A stretch of DNA of 46,686 bases, taken from Bacteroidales bacterium UBA6360 (GTDB taxonomy: Bacteria > Bacteroidota > Bacteroidia > Bacteroidales > UBA932). Shown in pieces: positions 33,174-41,220 of this stretch (its first letter is position 1; each line of letters begins with the position of its first letter). Both the position numbers and the translations under genes were made by a program. The stretch spans positions 12,716 to 59,401 of the forward strand of contig DJRM01000093.1 of the NCBI GenBank assembly GCA_002440085.1, given 5' to 3'. The notes under the pieces are model-generated. The model was not told the origin of the DNA. It did not search any database and saw only the letters and a program-made list of their open reading frames with translations.

Positions 33174-34748
33174 ATGAAAAAGATAATAATAGCGGCTTTG
33201 GCAATTCTGGCTGTATTTACCGGATGCAGCAAGATGCTTGACACCACCCCGACAACGGCAGTGTCAGGTGACACGATGCTCGAAACGACGGAGGGCGGTC
33301 TTCAGGCACTGAACGGAATTTACAGATTCTTCTGGCAGTGGTCTGCAAGTACAGGTTCTACCACGCACGAAGCCTTCGGACCTCAGGGGTACGCCCTCAT
33401 GGGTGATGACATGGGTGATGACATGGTATTCTCGGGCAAGGGAAACGGATGGTTCTGGTATGATTATACCTACTACGAGAAACGTAATTTCACAAAAGAC
33501 AGTTGGCGTCCTTACGACATATGGAACTATAATTACACCATCATCAGCCAGGCCAATTACATCATCGCCAAGGGCGGCTCGATGCAGGGCGCGAAAGCCG
33601 ATGTCGATTACATTTTGGGCAATGCTTATGCCCTCCGTGCAAACGCATACTACAACCTCGCAATAAACTATGCTAGAAGTTATGTCGGGCATGAGGATCG
33701 TCTGTGCGTTCCGATTTACACCGAACCTACGACATCAAAGACAAAGGGCAAGGCAAGGGCAACCAACGAGCAGGTATATGCTCAGGCACGTGAGGACATC
33801 GACAAGGCCATCGAACTCCTCAACGGGCAGAAGCAGAAGCACTGCTCACACATTGACTACACCGTAGCTAACGGCATCAAGGCACGCATCGCGATAACGA
33901 TGAATGACTTCAAGGCCGCCTACGAAGCCGCCGACAACGCGATAAAGAGCACAGGCAAGAAGCTCAGCAAGGATGTCATGTGGGGCTACAATGACGCAAT
34001 TAACGGCGTGGACGTTCTCTGGGGCGCTGAAATCATAACCGATCAAGGCACGACCAACCCTCAGTTCCTTGCGCAGATGGACTATCGTGCCGGCTCATAC
34101 GGCGAAGACCAGCGAAAGCTTTGCAGCAAATGGCTCTATGCAAAGATAGACGCGAAGGATGTCCGCAAGAAGTGGTGGGTCGATGAAGATCTCAACAAAG
34201 ACGATGAAATCACGCATGGTCTCCAGCAGTACAAATTCCTGTTTAAGGATCCCAATAGCCTAAAAACAGGTGCGGATCATATCTTCATGAGGCTTCCGGA
34301 AATGTATCTGATAAAGGCAGAGGCGGCTTGCCGAGACAATAATGACGGTGAGGCACAGACAGTGCTCAATGACTTCATGTCCTATCGCCTCGAAGGCTAC
34401 GACTGCTCAAGCAAGACAGGGACTGCTCTAGGCAAGCTCACCACAGACGAGACCGGCTCTCTGCTTGAGGAAATCATCCTCCAGCGCAGAATTGAACTTT
34501 GGGGAGAAATCGGACGTGTCTTTGACATCAAGCGTCTCCGCCAGGGATTTGTCCGCACAGAGGAGATGGGCTACCAGAAGAGCGCGCTTCTCACAAGCCT
34601 CAAAACAAGCGATCCGGAGACATTTGACTGGGTGATGACCGTTCCGCAGGCGGAAATGGATGCCAACAATCTTATGGTCCAGAACCCAGTCGGCAGCGAA
34701 GCCACTGCAAATACGGGCGACGACCCCGCACTCAACAAGGCCGAATAA
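33174..34748 (+). CDS. SusD/RagB family nutrient-binding lipoprotein, operon 3
   Basis: Protein of 524 aa with signal MKKIIIAALAILAVFTGC. Visible family blocks are YALRANAYYNLAINYARSY, MRLPEMYLIKAEAACRD and LLEEIILQRRIELWGEIGRVFDIKRLRQG. It is clearly a SusD but of a different subgroup from SusD1 and SusD2, in line with SusC3. The start is 18 bp after the SusC3 stop, with an AAAGGAGA sequence in front. It would form the lid on SusC3 and bind the ligand at the surface; the ligand is unknown, and peptides are favoured by the protease gene further down. Confidence 0.94.
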   Translation: MKKIIIAALAILAVFTGCSKMLDTTPTTAVSGDTMLETTEGGLQALNGIYRFFWQWSASTGSTTHEAFGPQGYALMGDDMGDDMVFSGKGNGWFWYDYTYYEKRNFTKDSWRPYDIWNYNYTIISQANYIIAKGGSMQGAKADVDYILGNAYALRANAYYNLAINYARSYVGHEDRLCVPIYTEPTTSKTKGKARATNEQVYAQAREDIDKAIELLNGQKQKHCSHIDYTVANGIKARIAITMNDFKAAYEAADNAIKSTGKKLSKDVMWGYNDAINGVDVLWGAEIITDQGTTNPQFLAQMDYRAGSYGEDQRKLCSKWLYAKIDAKDVRKKWWVDEDLNKDDEITHGLQQYKFLFKDPNSLKTGADHIFMRLPEMYLIKAEAACRDNNDGEAQTVLNDFMSYRLEGYDCSSKTGTALGKLTTDETGSLLEEIILQRRIELWGEIGRVFDIKRLRQGFVRTEEMGYQKSALLTSLKTSDPETFDWVMTVPQAEMDANNLMVQNPVGSEATANTGDDPALNKAE

Positions 34749-34767
34749 TGATTAAATGAAATTTGTC

Positions 34768-35643
34768 ATGAAGAAGATAAAATATTTACTGATTTCGTTC
34801 TGTGCCTTGGTCGCAGCAGGCTGCAATTCAGACAATATAGGCACGACATATTCCGGAGAAGACGGAGTGGCGACATTTGCCCAGAGCATCATCAAGGACT
34901 CGGAGGTCAAACTCGAGGCTACGGAGTATTTTGTTCCCTTGCGCAGGCAGACAAACACGGGAGAACTCTCGGTAAGCCTCACTGCGAATCCCTATCATGG
35001 AAAAATCAAGGCCCCGGTGACCACCGTGAAGTTCGCGGACGGGGAGTATGAGACGACTCTCAAGATTGATGTCACGGACATTGTACTTGGTGAGACTGAC
35101 ACGCTGGGCCTCAAACTGACCGGTAATTTCAACGAGCACATATCCATAGACTCCTGCGCCGTGATTCTCGCGAGAGGATACACTTGGGTTCCAATTGGTG
35201 AAGGACAATGGTATGATGCTTTTGTTGGGGCCGCAATAACGCCGGTGCAGGTCAGCAAGGCCGATGGATTTGATATCTATCGTGTATATTCACCATATCC
35301 GAAGGATGTCCTTGTTGAAGCCGGATATGAAACTTCAGGAGAATTCGGATGCGGAGGAGCGGCGTGCGAATACATTGAATTCAGTGTCGGCAAAGACGGA
35401 AAGATTGCATGGAAGAATTGGAGTACGACAATCGACTACTCTGGCGAGGGAGACACCATCTATGCGATGTACGTTCCGGATGTGGACCCGAAATGCTACG
35501 GCGTACTCACGGAAGACAATGTGGCCGTTTTCTATCCGTACTATTATGTACCGGGTATAGGTGGCTGGGGCGTTGCCGCATATTGTGCGCTCTCGCTCCC
35601 CGGCGGGCCGGATTTGGAGAAATGGATCGCAGAAAATATTTGA
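34768..35643 (+). CDS. small surface lipoprotein of operon 3 (Calx-β-like domain)
   Basis: The lipoprotein has 291 aa from the ATG at 34768 (MKKIKYLLISFCALVAAGC); an ATG four codons upstream at 34756 is possible. Residues about 35-130 show the same β-pattern as the third genes of operons 1 and 2 (TTVKFADGEYETTLKIDVTDIVLGETDTLGLKL). The second half (YDAFVGAAITPVQV, EYIEFSVGKDGKIAWKNW) is β-rich and unrecognised. It is about half the size of the operon 2 protein and a third of that of operon 1. It follows SusD3 by 19 bp and is followed by a hairpin with a T-tail. The likely role is ligand capture with SusCD3. Confidence 0.8.
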   Translation: MKKIKYLLISFCALVAAGCNSDNIGTTYSGEDGVATFAQSIIKDSEVKLEATEYFVPLRRQTNTGELSVSLTANPYHGKIKAPVTTVKFADGEYETTLKIDVTDIVLGETDTLGLKLTGNFNEHISIDSCAVILARGYTWVPIGEGQWYDAFVGAAITPVQVSKADGFDIYRVYSPYPKDVLVEAGYETSGEFGCGGAACEYIEFSVGKDGKIAWKNWSTTIDYSGEGDTIYAMYVPDVDPKCYGVLTEDNVAVFYPYYYVPGIGGWGVAAYCALSLPGGPDLEKWIAENI

Positions 35644-35660
35644 GTACACTATGTTCGACT

Positions 35661-35694
35661 AAAGAAAGCCGGGGTTCTGCCTCGGCTTTCTTTT
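35661..35694 (+). terminator. hairpin with T-tail between the operon 3 lipoprotein and the S8 gene
   Basis: A perfect 11-bp stem, AAAGAAAGCCG against CGGCTTTCTTT, with an 11-nt loop and TTTT. It lies 26 bp before the S8 start, the same place as the hairpins in front of the S8 genes of operon 1. Confidence 0.8.
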
Positions 35695-35719
35695 CCTTAG
35701 AATACCATAAGCACAAACG

Positions 35720-38329
35720 ATGATGAAACACTACGTGAAAGAAGCGGTCATGCTGCTGGCCATGCTGATTGCAGCTTCCTGCACCGGCCGGATTGAGGAG
35801 ATCATTTCCGAGGCTGTCGGTGTGGACGACAGCGGAATCTCGGCTCTGTGCGGCACTGCGGACATATATCTGACTGAGGAGATGGCTGAAATCGTGGAAG
35901 CCTCGGAAGATGGAGGGAATGTCGTGCCTGCCACCAAATCCATGGCGCTGAACAATGTTCTTGAGACCATTGGCGTCGTCTCCATGAAACGGATATTCCA
36001 TGACGGCGGAGAGTTTGAACAGCGGCGAAGAGCGGCGGGGCTGCACAGATGGTACCGAATTGAATACTCCAAAGAAATGCCCTCGACAAAGGCAATGGCA
36101 AATCTTGGCAGTGTTGACGGCATCGAATCCGTTGAGCCGGTGTACAAGATAAGGCAAAGCTCTGTTTTCTTCAACGACCCGGAGTTCCCGAAACAATGGC
36201 ACTATATGAATGACGGCAGCATGTCGCAGAGCCATTCGGCGGGAGCTGACATAAACGTCGTTCCTGTGTGGGAACGCTATACTTGCGGAAACCGCAAGGT
36301 CATTGTCGCCGTTGTTGATGGTGGAATCGACTGTGAGCACGAGGACTTGGCAGAAAATTATGTCGGTGGAAAGAATTTCGTGTCCGGAGGGCAAGTCACC
36401 GCCGATGAGCACGGGACTCACGTCGCCGGGACAATAGCTGCAAGGAACAACAATGAAATCGGCGTATGCGGAATAGCCGGAGGAAATGCCGCTGAAGAAG
36501 CCGATGGCGTTGGGCTTTTGTCATGTCAGGTGTTCGTGGGGAAGAAAAGCGGAGATGAGGCCGAGGCTATCACATGGGCAGCGGACAATGGTGCCGTGAT
36601 TGTAAACAACAGCTGGGGTTATGACTTTGAAACGGTGGGAGACGCCAGAAACGCTACGATTCCAGGACCGCTCAAGGCCGCAATAGACTATTTCGTACAA
36701 AATGCAGGGTGCGACAAGGACGGCATCCAGAAGACTGACAGCCCGATGAAGGGAGGTCTTGTCGTATTCGCGGCGGGGAACGACGGATGGGACGCCAACC
36801 CAATCGGAGAGTATGAGAGTGTTCTCGCAGTCGGTGCAATCGGGCCTGATTTCAAGAGAGCATCCTATTCAAATTACGGCAGTTGGGTTGACATAGCAGC
36901 CCCTGGAGGAGAACAGGGAACGAGAAACAACACGCTTATCCTGAGCACGTTGCCCGGCAATAAATATGGCTGGATGCAGGGAACGTCCATGGCATGTCCG
37001 CATGTCAGCGGCGTAGCGGCGCTGGTGGTGTCGCATTTCGGCGGTCCGGGATTCACCGTGGAAATGCTCAAGAAGAGACTTCTTGAAGGGGCAAGGCACG
37101 ATGTACTCCCGTCAAACGCTCAGATTGGCCCGCTGGTCGATGCGATGGGGGCATTCTCCGTAGGCAAGACCATGCCTCCTGAAATTCCGGATGAAATCGA
37201 GATGTCGGCGACAGGCAACAGGATCAATGCCACTTTCAATGTGACCGCGAGTCCTGAGGGCGAAGCGGCATTCGGATATATGCTGCTCGTGTCAAAATCT
37301 CGCTCTGCACTTGAAAGTATCACAGATCCTCGGAATCTTCCCGCTGATGTCTTCCGATCAGAAATTCTCGTGGGAAACAGGAATGCCGGAGAAAGAATTA
37401 CCGCAAGCATAGGCAATCTGGAATTTGAGCAAGAGTATTACGCGGGGATTATCGGATATGACTACGCACAGAACTATTCGGCACTGTCATCAATCTCCGC
37501 TGTCAGAACACTTGCAAATACAGCCCCTATAATCAACTGTCTTTCGGACAAGACTCAATTTGTCTTGAAATCATTCGAATCCGTTTCCGTACCTTTCGAG
37601 ATATATGACCCCGAGGGAGAGGAAATCACGGTCAAATTCAACAAAGGATCATCGGCAAGTTCGTTTGAAAAAACGGACGAGAGACATTGGACATTGAACA
37701 TAAATGCGAGGATGGAGAAGGCCGGTGAATACGAAGACCGGATTTCCGTTTCTGACACCTACGGCATGGACGCGACATATTCATTCAAATATGAGATACT
37801 TCCCAATCGGACTCCAGAGGTCAGAAAGGTAATTGACAATCTCTATACGGAGACTACAACTTGTGAGTATGTCCTCGATCTTAATGATTTTTTTCATGAC
37901 CCCGATGGGGAGAGCCTGCGTTATTCAATGGAAGGAGGAAACAAATCTGTCGCGACAACGGATTTGTCAGGTTCCTCTCTGCGGATAACTGTCAAAGGAT
38001 ACGGACTGTGCAAATTCATTGTGTCGGCCAGCGATGCCCGAAACGCCTCATGTACACAAGAGTTCAGCATTATGGCAAAGAGTCCCGACAATCTCGTCGA
38101 AATGTATCCGGTTCCGGTGAAGGACAATCTCACAATCCGGACAGGATTGCCGGCTGAGACATATATTTCTGTCACCTCATTGTCCGGCGTCGTCATCTGC
38201 GAGAGCACTTCAACGGTCAGTGCCTTTGCCCCAAAAGTCGTTGATTTGAGAAACTGCGCTCCGGGAAGATACTTGGTACGCGTGCTGATTGACGGCAAAA
38301 GTTATGAGAGAGTTATCACAAAATTATAA
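35720..38329 (+). CDS. S8 family (subtilisin-like) serine peptidase with T9SS-type C-terminal sorting domain, operon 3
   Basis: Protein of 869 aa. The N-terminus (MMKHYVKEAVMLLAMLIAASC) is a lipoprotein signal with Cys21. The propeptide-like part is at about 45-145. The catalytic residues are Asp200 (VIVAVVDGGID), His231 (EHGTHVAGT), Asn354 (AAGNDG) and Ser423 (GTSMACPHVSG). Then follow a fibronectin-III-like part (about 490-595), two cadherin-like β-domains (about 600-790, DLNDFFHDPDGESLRYS) and a last 75-residue domain, MYPVPVKDNLTIRT ... GRYLVRVLIDGKSYERVITKL, which fits the type A sorting domain of the type IX secretion system. A lipobox and a T9SS domain in one protein are an unusual mix. 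The S8 domain is related to, but distinct from, the two in operon 1. The next gene, 4 bp on, is a PorV-like barrel. Confidence 0.93.
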   Translation: MMKHYVKEAVMLLAMLIAASCTGRIEEIISEAVGVDDSGISALCGTADIYLTEEMAEIVEASEDGGNVVPATKSMALNNVLETIGVVSMKRIFHDGGEFEQRRRAAGLHRWYRIEYSKEMPSTKAMANLGSVDGIESVEPVYKIRQSSVFFNDPEFPKQWHYMNDGSMSQSHSAGADINVVPVWERYTCGNRKVIVAVVDGGIDCEHEDLAENYVGGKNFVSGGQVTADEHGTHVAGTIAARNNNEIGVCGIAGGNAAEEADGVGLLSCQVFVGKKSGDEAEAITWAADNGAVIVNNSWGYDFETVGDARNATIPGPLKAAIDYFVQNAGCDKDGIQKTDSPMKGGLVVFAAGNDGWDANPIGEYESVLAVGAIGPDFKRASYSNYGSWVDIAAPGGEQGTRNNTLILSTLPGNKYGWMQGTSMACPHVSGVAALVVSHFGGPGFTVEMLKKRLLEGARHDVLPSNAQIGPLVDAMGAFSVGKTMPPEIPDEIEMSATGNRINATFNVTASPEGEAAFGYMLLVSKSRSALESITDPRNLPADVFRSEILVGNRNAGERITASIGNLEFEQEYYAGIIGYDYAQNYSALSSISAVRTLANTAPIINCLSDKTQFVLKSFESVSVPFEIYDPEGEEITVKFNKGSSASSFEKTDERHWTLNINARMEKAGEYEDRISVSDTYGMDATYSFKYEILPNRTPEVRKVIDNLYTETTTCEYVLDLNDFFHDPDGESLRYSMEGGNKSVATTDLSGSSLRITVKGYGLCKFIVSASDARNASCTQEFSIMAKSPDNLVEMYPVPVKDNLTIRTGLPAETYISVTSLSGVVICESTSTVSAFAPKVVDLRNCAPGRYLVRVLIDGKSYERVITKL

Positions 38330-38332
38330 TCT

Positions 38333-39289
38333 ATGCTAATGATGAAGAAACATTATTTATTATACGCGGCTATACTCAGCGTGGTTCAGTTCTTCATTCT
38401 GTTTGGAACAGAAGATGTCGCCAGAGCACAAAACAATGCCCTGCCCTTTGTTGCAATGGTTTTCAACCCCGCTGAAGCAGGCACTGCCGGAGTCTCAATT
38501 TCCGAGTTCGGAGCATCTTGTTCAAGCCCGACATTCCCTGTAATGAATGAGAAAACGGGGAATGTCGCGACCGGTTGGATGAGCATCACATCGGGAGACC
38601 ATAGGACTTCTTATTTTTCGGCGGATGCAGGCATGAAAATAAAGGAAAAATTCGGTGTGAGCATAACTTCTGTCTATGGACTGTGCGAGCCATATGAAGC
38701 CTTCAACAGCGGCGGATATTCCCTCGGAACATTTCGCCCGCACCAGATGATTGCAGGTGCCGGCTTCAGCTATCGTCCCGTGAAGTTTCTGTCCGCCGGC
38801 ATCAGGCTGAAATATGCAGGAGAAAAGTTATCCGATGATGCCAACTATGGAGCATTTGTTTCAGACATTGCCATTACCTCAGAAGTCCCCCTAAAAAATG
38901 GCATAAGCATCCGGGCATCAGTCGGAGTGTATTCGCTCGGGACTAAAATCAAGGCATCTGACGGCAGCTCATATTCACTTCCGACGTCTGCCAAAACTGA
39001 AATATGCTACTCGCAGGAGTTCGCGTCCGTGCATCGCATCCAGGCAGCCGGTTCTGCCGAAATGTTTTTCAGCCGGCAGTTCGCCGCATCGGCGGGATTG
39101 TCCTACACCTGGAACTCAATGCTGACGGTCCGCTGCGGCTACCACTACGGCGGAAAATCCGTCGTCCCGTCCTACGCTTCGGCGGGTCTCGGAGTGAAGT
39201 TCTTCGGCGTCAGCCTCGACGCTGCCTGCCTTTTCGGCTCGGAAATCCTCCGGAACAGCCTCGGCCTCTCCCTCGGCTACGAGTTCTGA
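38333..39289 (+). CDS. PorV/PorQ-like (UPF0164) outer-membrane β-barrel protein
   Basis: Protein of 318 aa; ATGs at 38333, 38339 and 38342 are all possible starts, the signal core being MKKHYLLYAAILSVVQFFIL with cleavage after ARAQ. The mature protein begins with FNPAEAGTAGVSISEFG and has alternating β-strands (AGAGFSYRPVKFLSAGIRLKYAGEKL, GVYSLGTKIK) and ends with an aromatic residue (LSLGYEF), as outer-membrane barrels do. The layout matches PorV and PorQ, which in type IX secretion shuttle substrates from the translocon to the surface. The start is 4 bp after the stop of the S8 protease that carries a T9SS-like domain, so the two genes are co-expressed and probably work together. Assignment is by pattern only. 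Confidence 0.68.
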   Translation: MLMMKKHYLLYAAILSVVQFFILFGTEDVARAQNNALPFVAMVFNPAEAGTAGVSISEFGASCSSPTFPVMNEKTGNVATGWMSITSGDHRTSYFSADAGMKIKEKFGVSITSVYGLCEPYEAFNSGGYSLGTFRPHQMIAGAGFSYRPVKFLSAGIRLKYAGEKLSDDANYGAFVSDIAITSEVPLKNGISIRASVGVYSLGTKIKASDGSSYSLPTSAKTEICYSQEFASVHRIQAAGSAEMFFSRQFAASAGLSYTWNSMLTVRCGYHYGGKSVVPSYASAGLGVKFFGVSLDAACLFGSEILRNSLGLSLGYEF

Positions 39290-39291
39290 CA
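39261..39291. repeat. 31-bp direct repeat, copy 1 (3' end of the PorV-like gene)
   Basis: The last codons and stop of the PorV-like gene (TCGGCCTC ... GAGTTCTGACA) recur at 41144-41174 with one mismatch. The two copies flank the AlbA_2 gene. Confidence 0.88.
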
Positions 39292-39444
39292 TATATGACA
39301 GAATCTCATATTTTTGCTGATACGATGGTTTTAGCCCTCCTTCTTTATCGGTTTTAGCCCATTATTATTCAATAATTTACTCATATTTGACATACTTTTT
39401 TCTATTTTACGTCCACCATATTTTCATTTTTCAGCCCTTATTAC

Positions 39445-39452
39445 TATATTCG
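39445..39452 (+). promoter_or_regulatory. -7-like box of the AlbA_2 gene
   Basis: TATATTCG, one mismatch from TAnnTTTG, 20 bp upstream of the ATG at 39472. No clear -33 TTG at the ideal distance (TTTT is there). The whole 39290-39471 gap is AT-rich and contains GGTTTTAGCCC twice. Confidence 0.35.
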
Positions 39453-39471
39453 CGGATAAAATGATTTTGAC

Positions 39472-41121
39472 ATGAGTACCATAGCAGAACTAAAACATCT
39501 TCGAGAGCGTGAAGATCATGTGGAGTTCAAGGAAGCGAAGCATAATTATCCGTTTGCCGGAGGAAAGAAGACAGATATGAATGAACGTCGGCATTGTGTC
39601 TTAGGCTATGTGGTTGCGATGGCGAATGAAAGAGGTGGCAGGCTGATTCTTGGAATGGCAGATGCCTATCCTCATGATGTGGTCGGCAGCGATTTCGCTG
39701 ATGGCGAGTTAGGAGCACTGGAAGATGAAATCTATAGCCGCCTGAAGATTCGCGTCCGGACAGAAGAACTTTTCGACATTGTCGGCAAAGAACGACGACG
39801 AGTAGTGGTCATTAGTGTGCCAAGCCGTCCGGTGGGCAAAGTACTGCGCTTTGAAGGAGTTCCACTTATGAGGGTGGGGGAAAGTCTACGGGAAATGGAT
39901 GATCAGGAGTATTTTTCCATAATATCGGAACAAGACGCAGATTTCTCGGCTCGTGTTTGCGACGGACTGAGCTTGGATGACCTTGACGAGACTGCTATTA
40001 CCGAAATGCGAATGCTGATGTCCACAAATAGAGGACGACTCAACATGGGGAACTTGCCTTTGCCGCAATTATTGTCTGATCTTCGTCTATCATCAGAACG
40101 CGGACTGACATATGCAGCCCTATTGCTGCTCGGGAAAAATGATGCCATTGCAAGGCATTGTCCACAATATAATGTAGTCGTGGAATATAGGGCATCGCAT
40201 GATGAAGTACGCTATACAGCAAGAAAAGAATTCAGAGAGCCTCTGTTCCTTGCAATCAAGTCAATATGGAACTATATCAATCAGCCGGCAAGTAATCCTC
40301 TTATGCACATCATGAACTTACCGCAGATAATTGATCTCCCGTCCTTTAATGAGGAAACAATACGAGAAGCGATCATAAATGCATGCATTCATCGCAGTCT
40401 GCAAATGAATGGGGATATATTTATCAGGCAATATCCAGACATGATCGAGATTACCAATCCCGGAGGTTTTCCATACGGCGTGAACATCGGAAACATTTTG
40501 ACGGTAAACAGTGCTCCGAGAAGTCGTCTGATTGCAGAAGTCGTGGAGAAGACCGGACTGATAGAACGGAGTGGTCAGGGTGTAGATACAATGTTTCTGA
40601 ACTGCATTTGTGAAGGTCGGCAATTACCTGATTATTCACGTTCCGATGATTATCAGGTCAGCCTTGTAATACGCTCTGTCATCAAGGACCCGATGTTTAC
40701 ATTATTCATACAAGACTTGAAACACAAAGGAATACCCCTGAATGTTTTTTCTCTGATAAATCTCTATAACATTTATCGGCATCACCTTGACAGTCTTTTC
40801 AACGACGAGCTGCATGGAATGATTGCAAATGGGATGATTGCCGAGCATCCATATTACAAGTATGTGATGGGAGACGGATATTTTGCAAACCTGACGCCGG
40901 CACGGAAAGGTGTTTGTACGCCACGTCAACTATCCCGTGTGTTCTATACCGTGGAAGAACATAATGGCTCTGTTGCCATGTCGGCCTTTGTGGAAAGACT
41001 TGACGGTCTGCTCACACAAAAACAGACAAGAACACTAATCGGGAAATTATGTGACTGCGGCTATCTACAGCAACGAGACAAAGGAAAGAACACCCGTTAT
41101 GGAATCATTGCCGAACCATAA
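39472..41121 (+). CDS. AlbA_2 (Schlafen-like) and ATPase-domain protein, putative transcriptional regulator
   Basis: Protein of 549 aa. Residues about 15-150 form an AlbA_2 domain (EDHVEFKEAKHNY, VVAMANERGGRLILGMAD, VVVISVPS, LRFEGVPLMRVGES). Residues about 285-400 match the HATPase_c_4 type region (INACIHRSLQMNGDIFIRQYPDMIEITNPGGFPYG, SAPRSRLIAEVVEKTGLIERSGQGVD). A winged-helix-like C-terminus closes the protein (about 470-540). Bacteroidales genomes carry many such proteins, usually called ATP-binding or transcriptional regulator; some sit in mobile or defence islands. Here it stands alone, is more AT-rich than its neighbours and is flanked by two copies of the PorV-like gene's 3' end, all suggesting insertion. 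What it regulates is unknown. Confidence 0.85.
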   Translation: MSTIAELKHLREREDHVEFKEAKHNYPFAGGKKTDMNERRHCVLGYVVAMANERGGRLILGMADAYPHDVVGSDFADGELGALEDEIYSRLKIRVRTEELFDIVGKERRRVVVISVPSRPVGKVLRFEGVPLMRVGESLREMDDQEYFSIISEQDADFSARVCDGLSLDDLDETAITEMRMLMSTNRGRLNMGNLPLPQLLSDLRLSSERGLTYAALLLLGKNDAIARHCPQYNVVVEYRASHDEVRYTARKEFREPLFLAIKSIWNYINQPASNPLMHIMNLPQIIDLPSFNEETIREAIINACIHRSLQMNGDIFIRQYPDMIEITNPGGFPYGVNIGNILTVNSAPRSRLIAEVVEKTGLIERSGQGVDTMFLNCICEGRQLPDYSRSDDYQVSLVIRSVIKDPMFTLFIQDLKHKGIPLNVFSLINLYNIYRHHLDSLFNDELHGMIANGMIAEHPYYKYVMGDGYFANLTPARKGVCTPRQLSRVFYTVEEHNGSVAMSAFVERLDGLLTQKQTRTLIGKLCDCGYLQQRDKGKNTRYGIIAEP

Positions 41122-41130
41122 CTGACGCCT

Positions 41131-41174
41131 CCCGTCCTACGCATCGGCCTCTTCCTCGGCTACGAGTTCTGACA
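41131..41174 (+). pseudogene. remnant of the 3' end of a PorV-like gene
   Basis: Positions 41131-41147 match 39166-39182 of the PorV-like gene (one mismatch) and 41144-41174 match 39261-39291 (one mismatch). The 82 bp in between are missing, with TCGG at the join in both places, as expected for a deletion at a microhomology. The frame is broken, so only a scrap of a second gene copy remains. Confidence 0.72.
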
Positions 41175-41220
41175 GACGGAAGCGGCTACGCGACAACCTT
41201 GCACTGCGCTAAGGAATATC

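Noticed and set aside
39326..39361. GGTTTTAGCCC twice in the gap before the AlbA_2 gene
   Set aside because: Two short copies in AT-rich DNA; no array, no dyad and no further copies seen.
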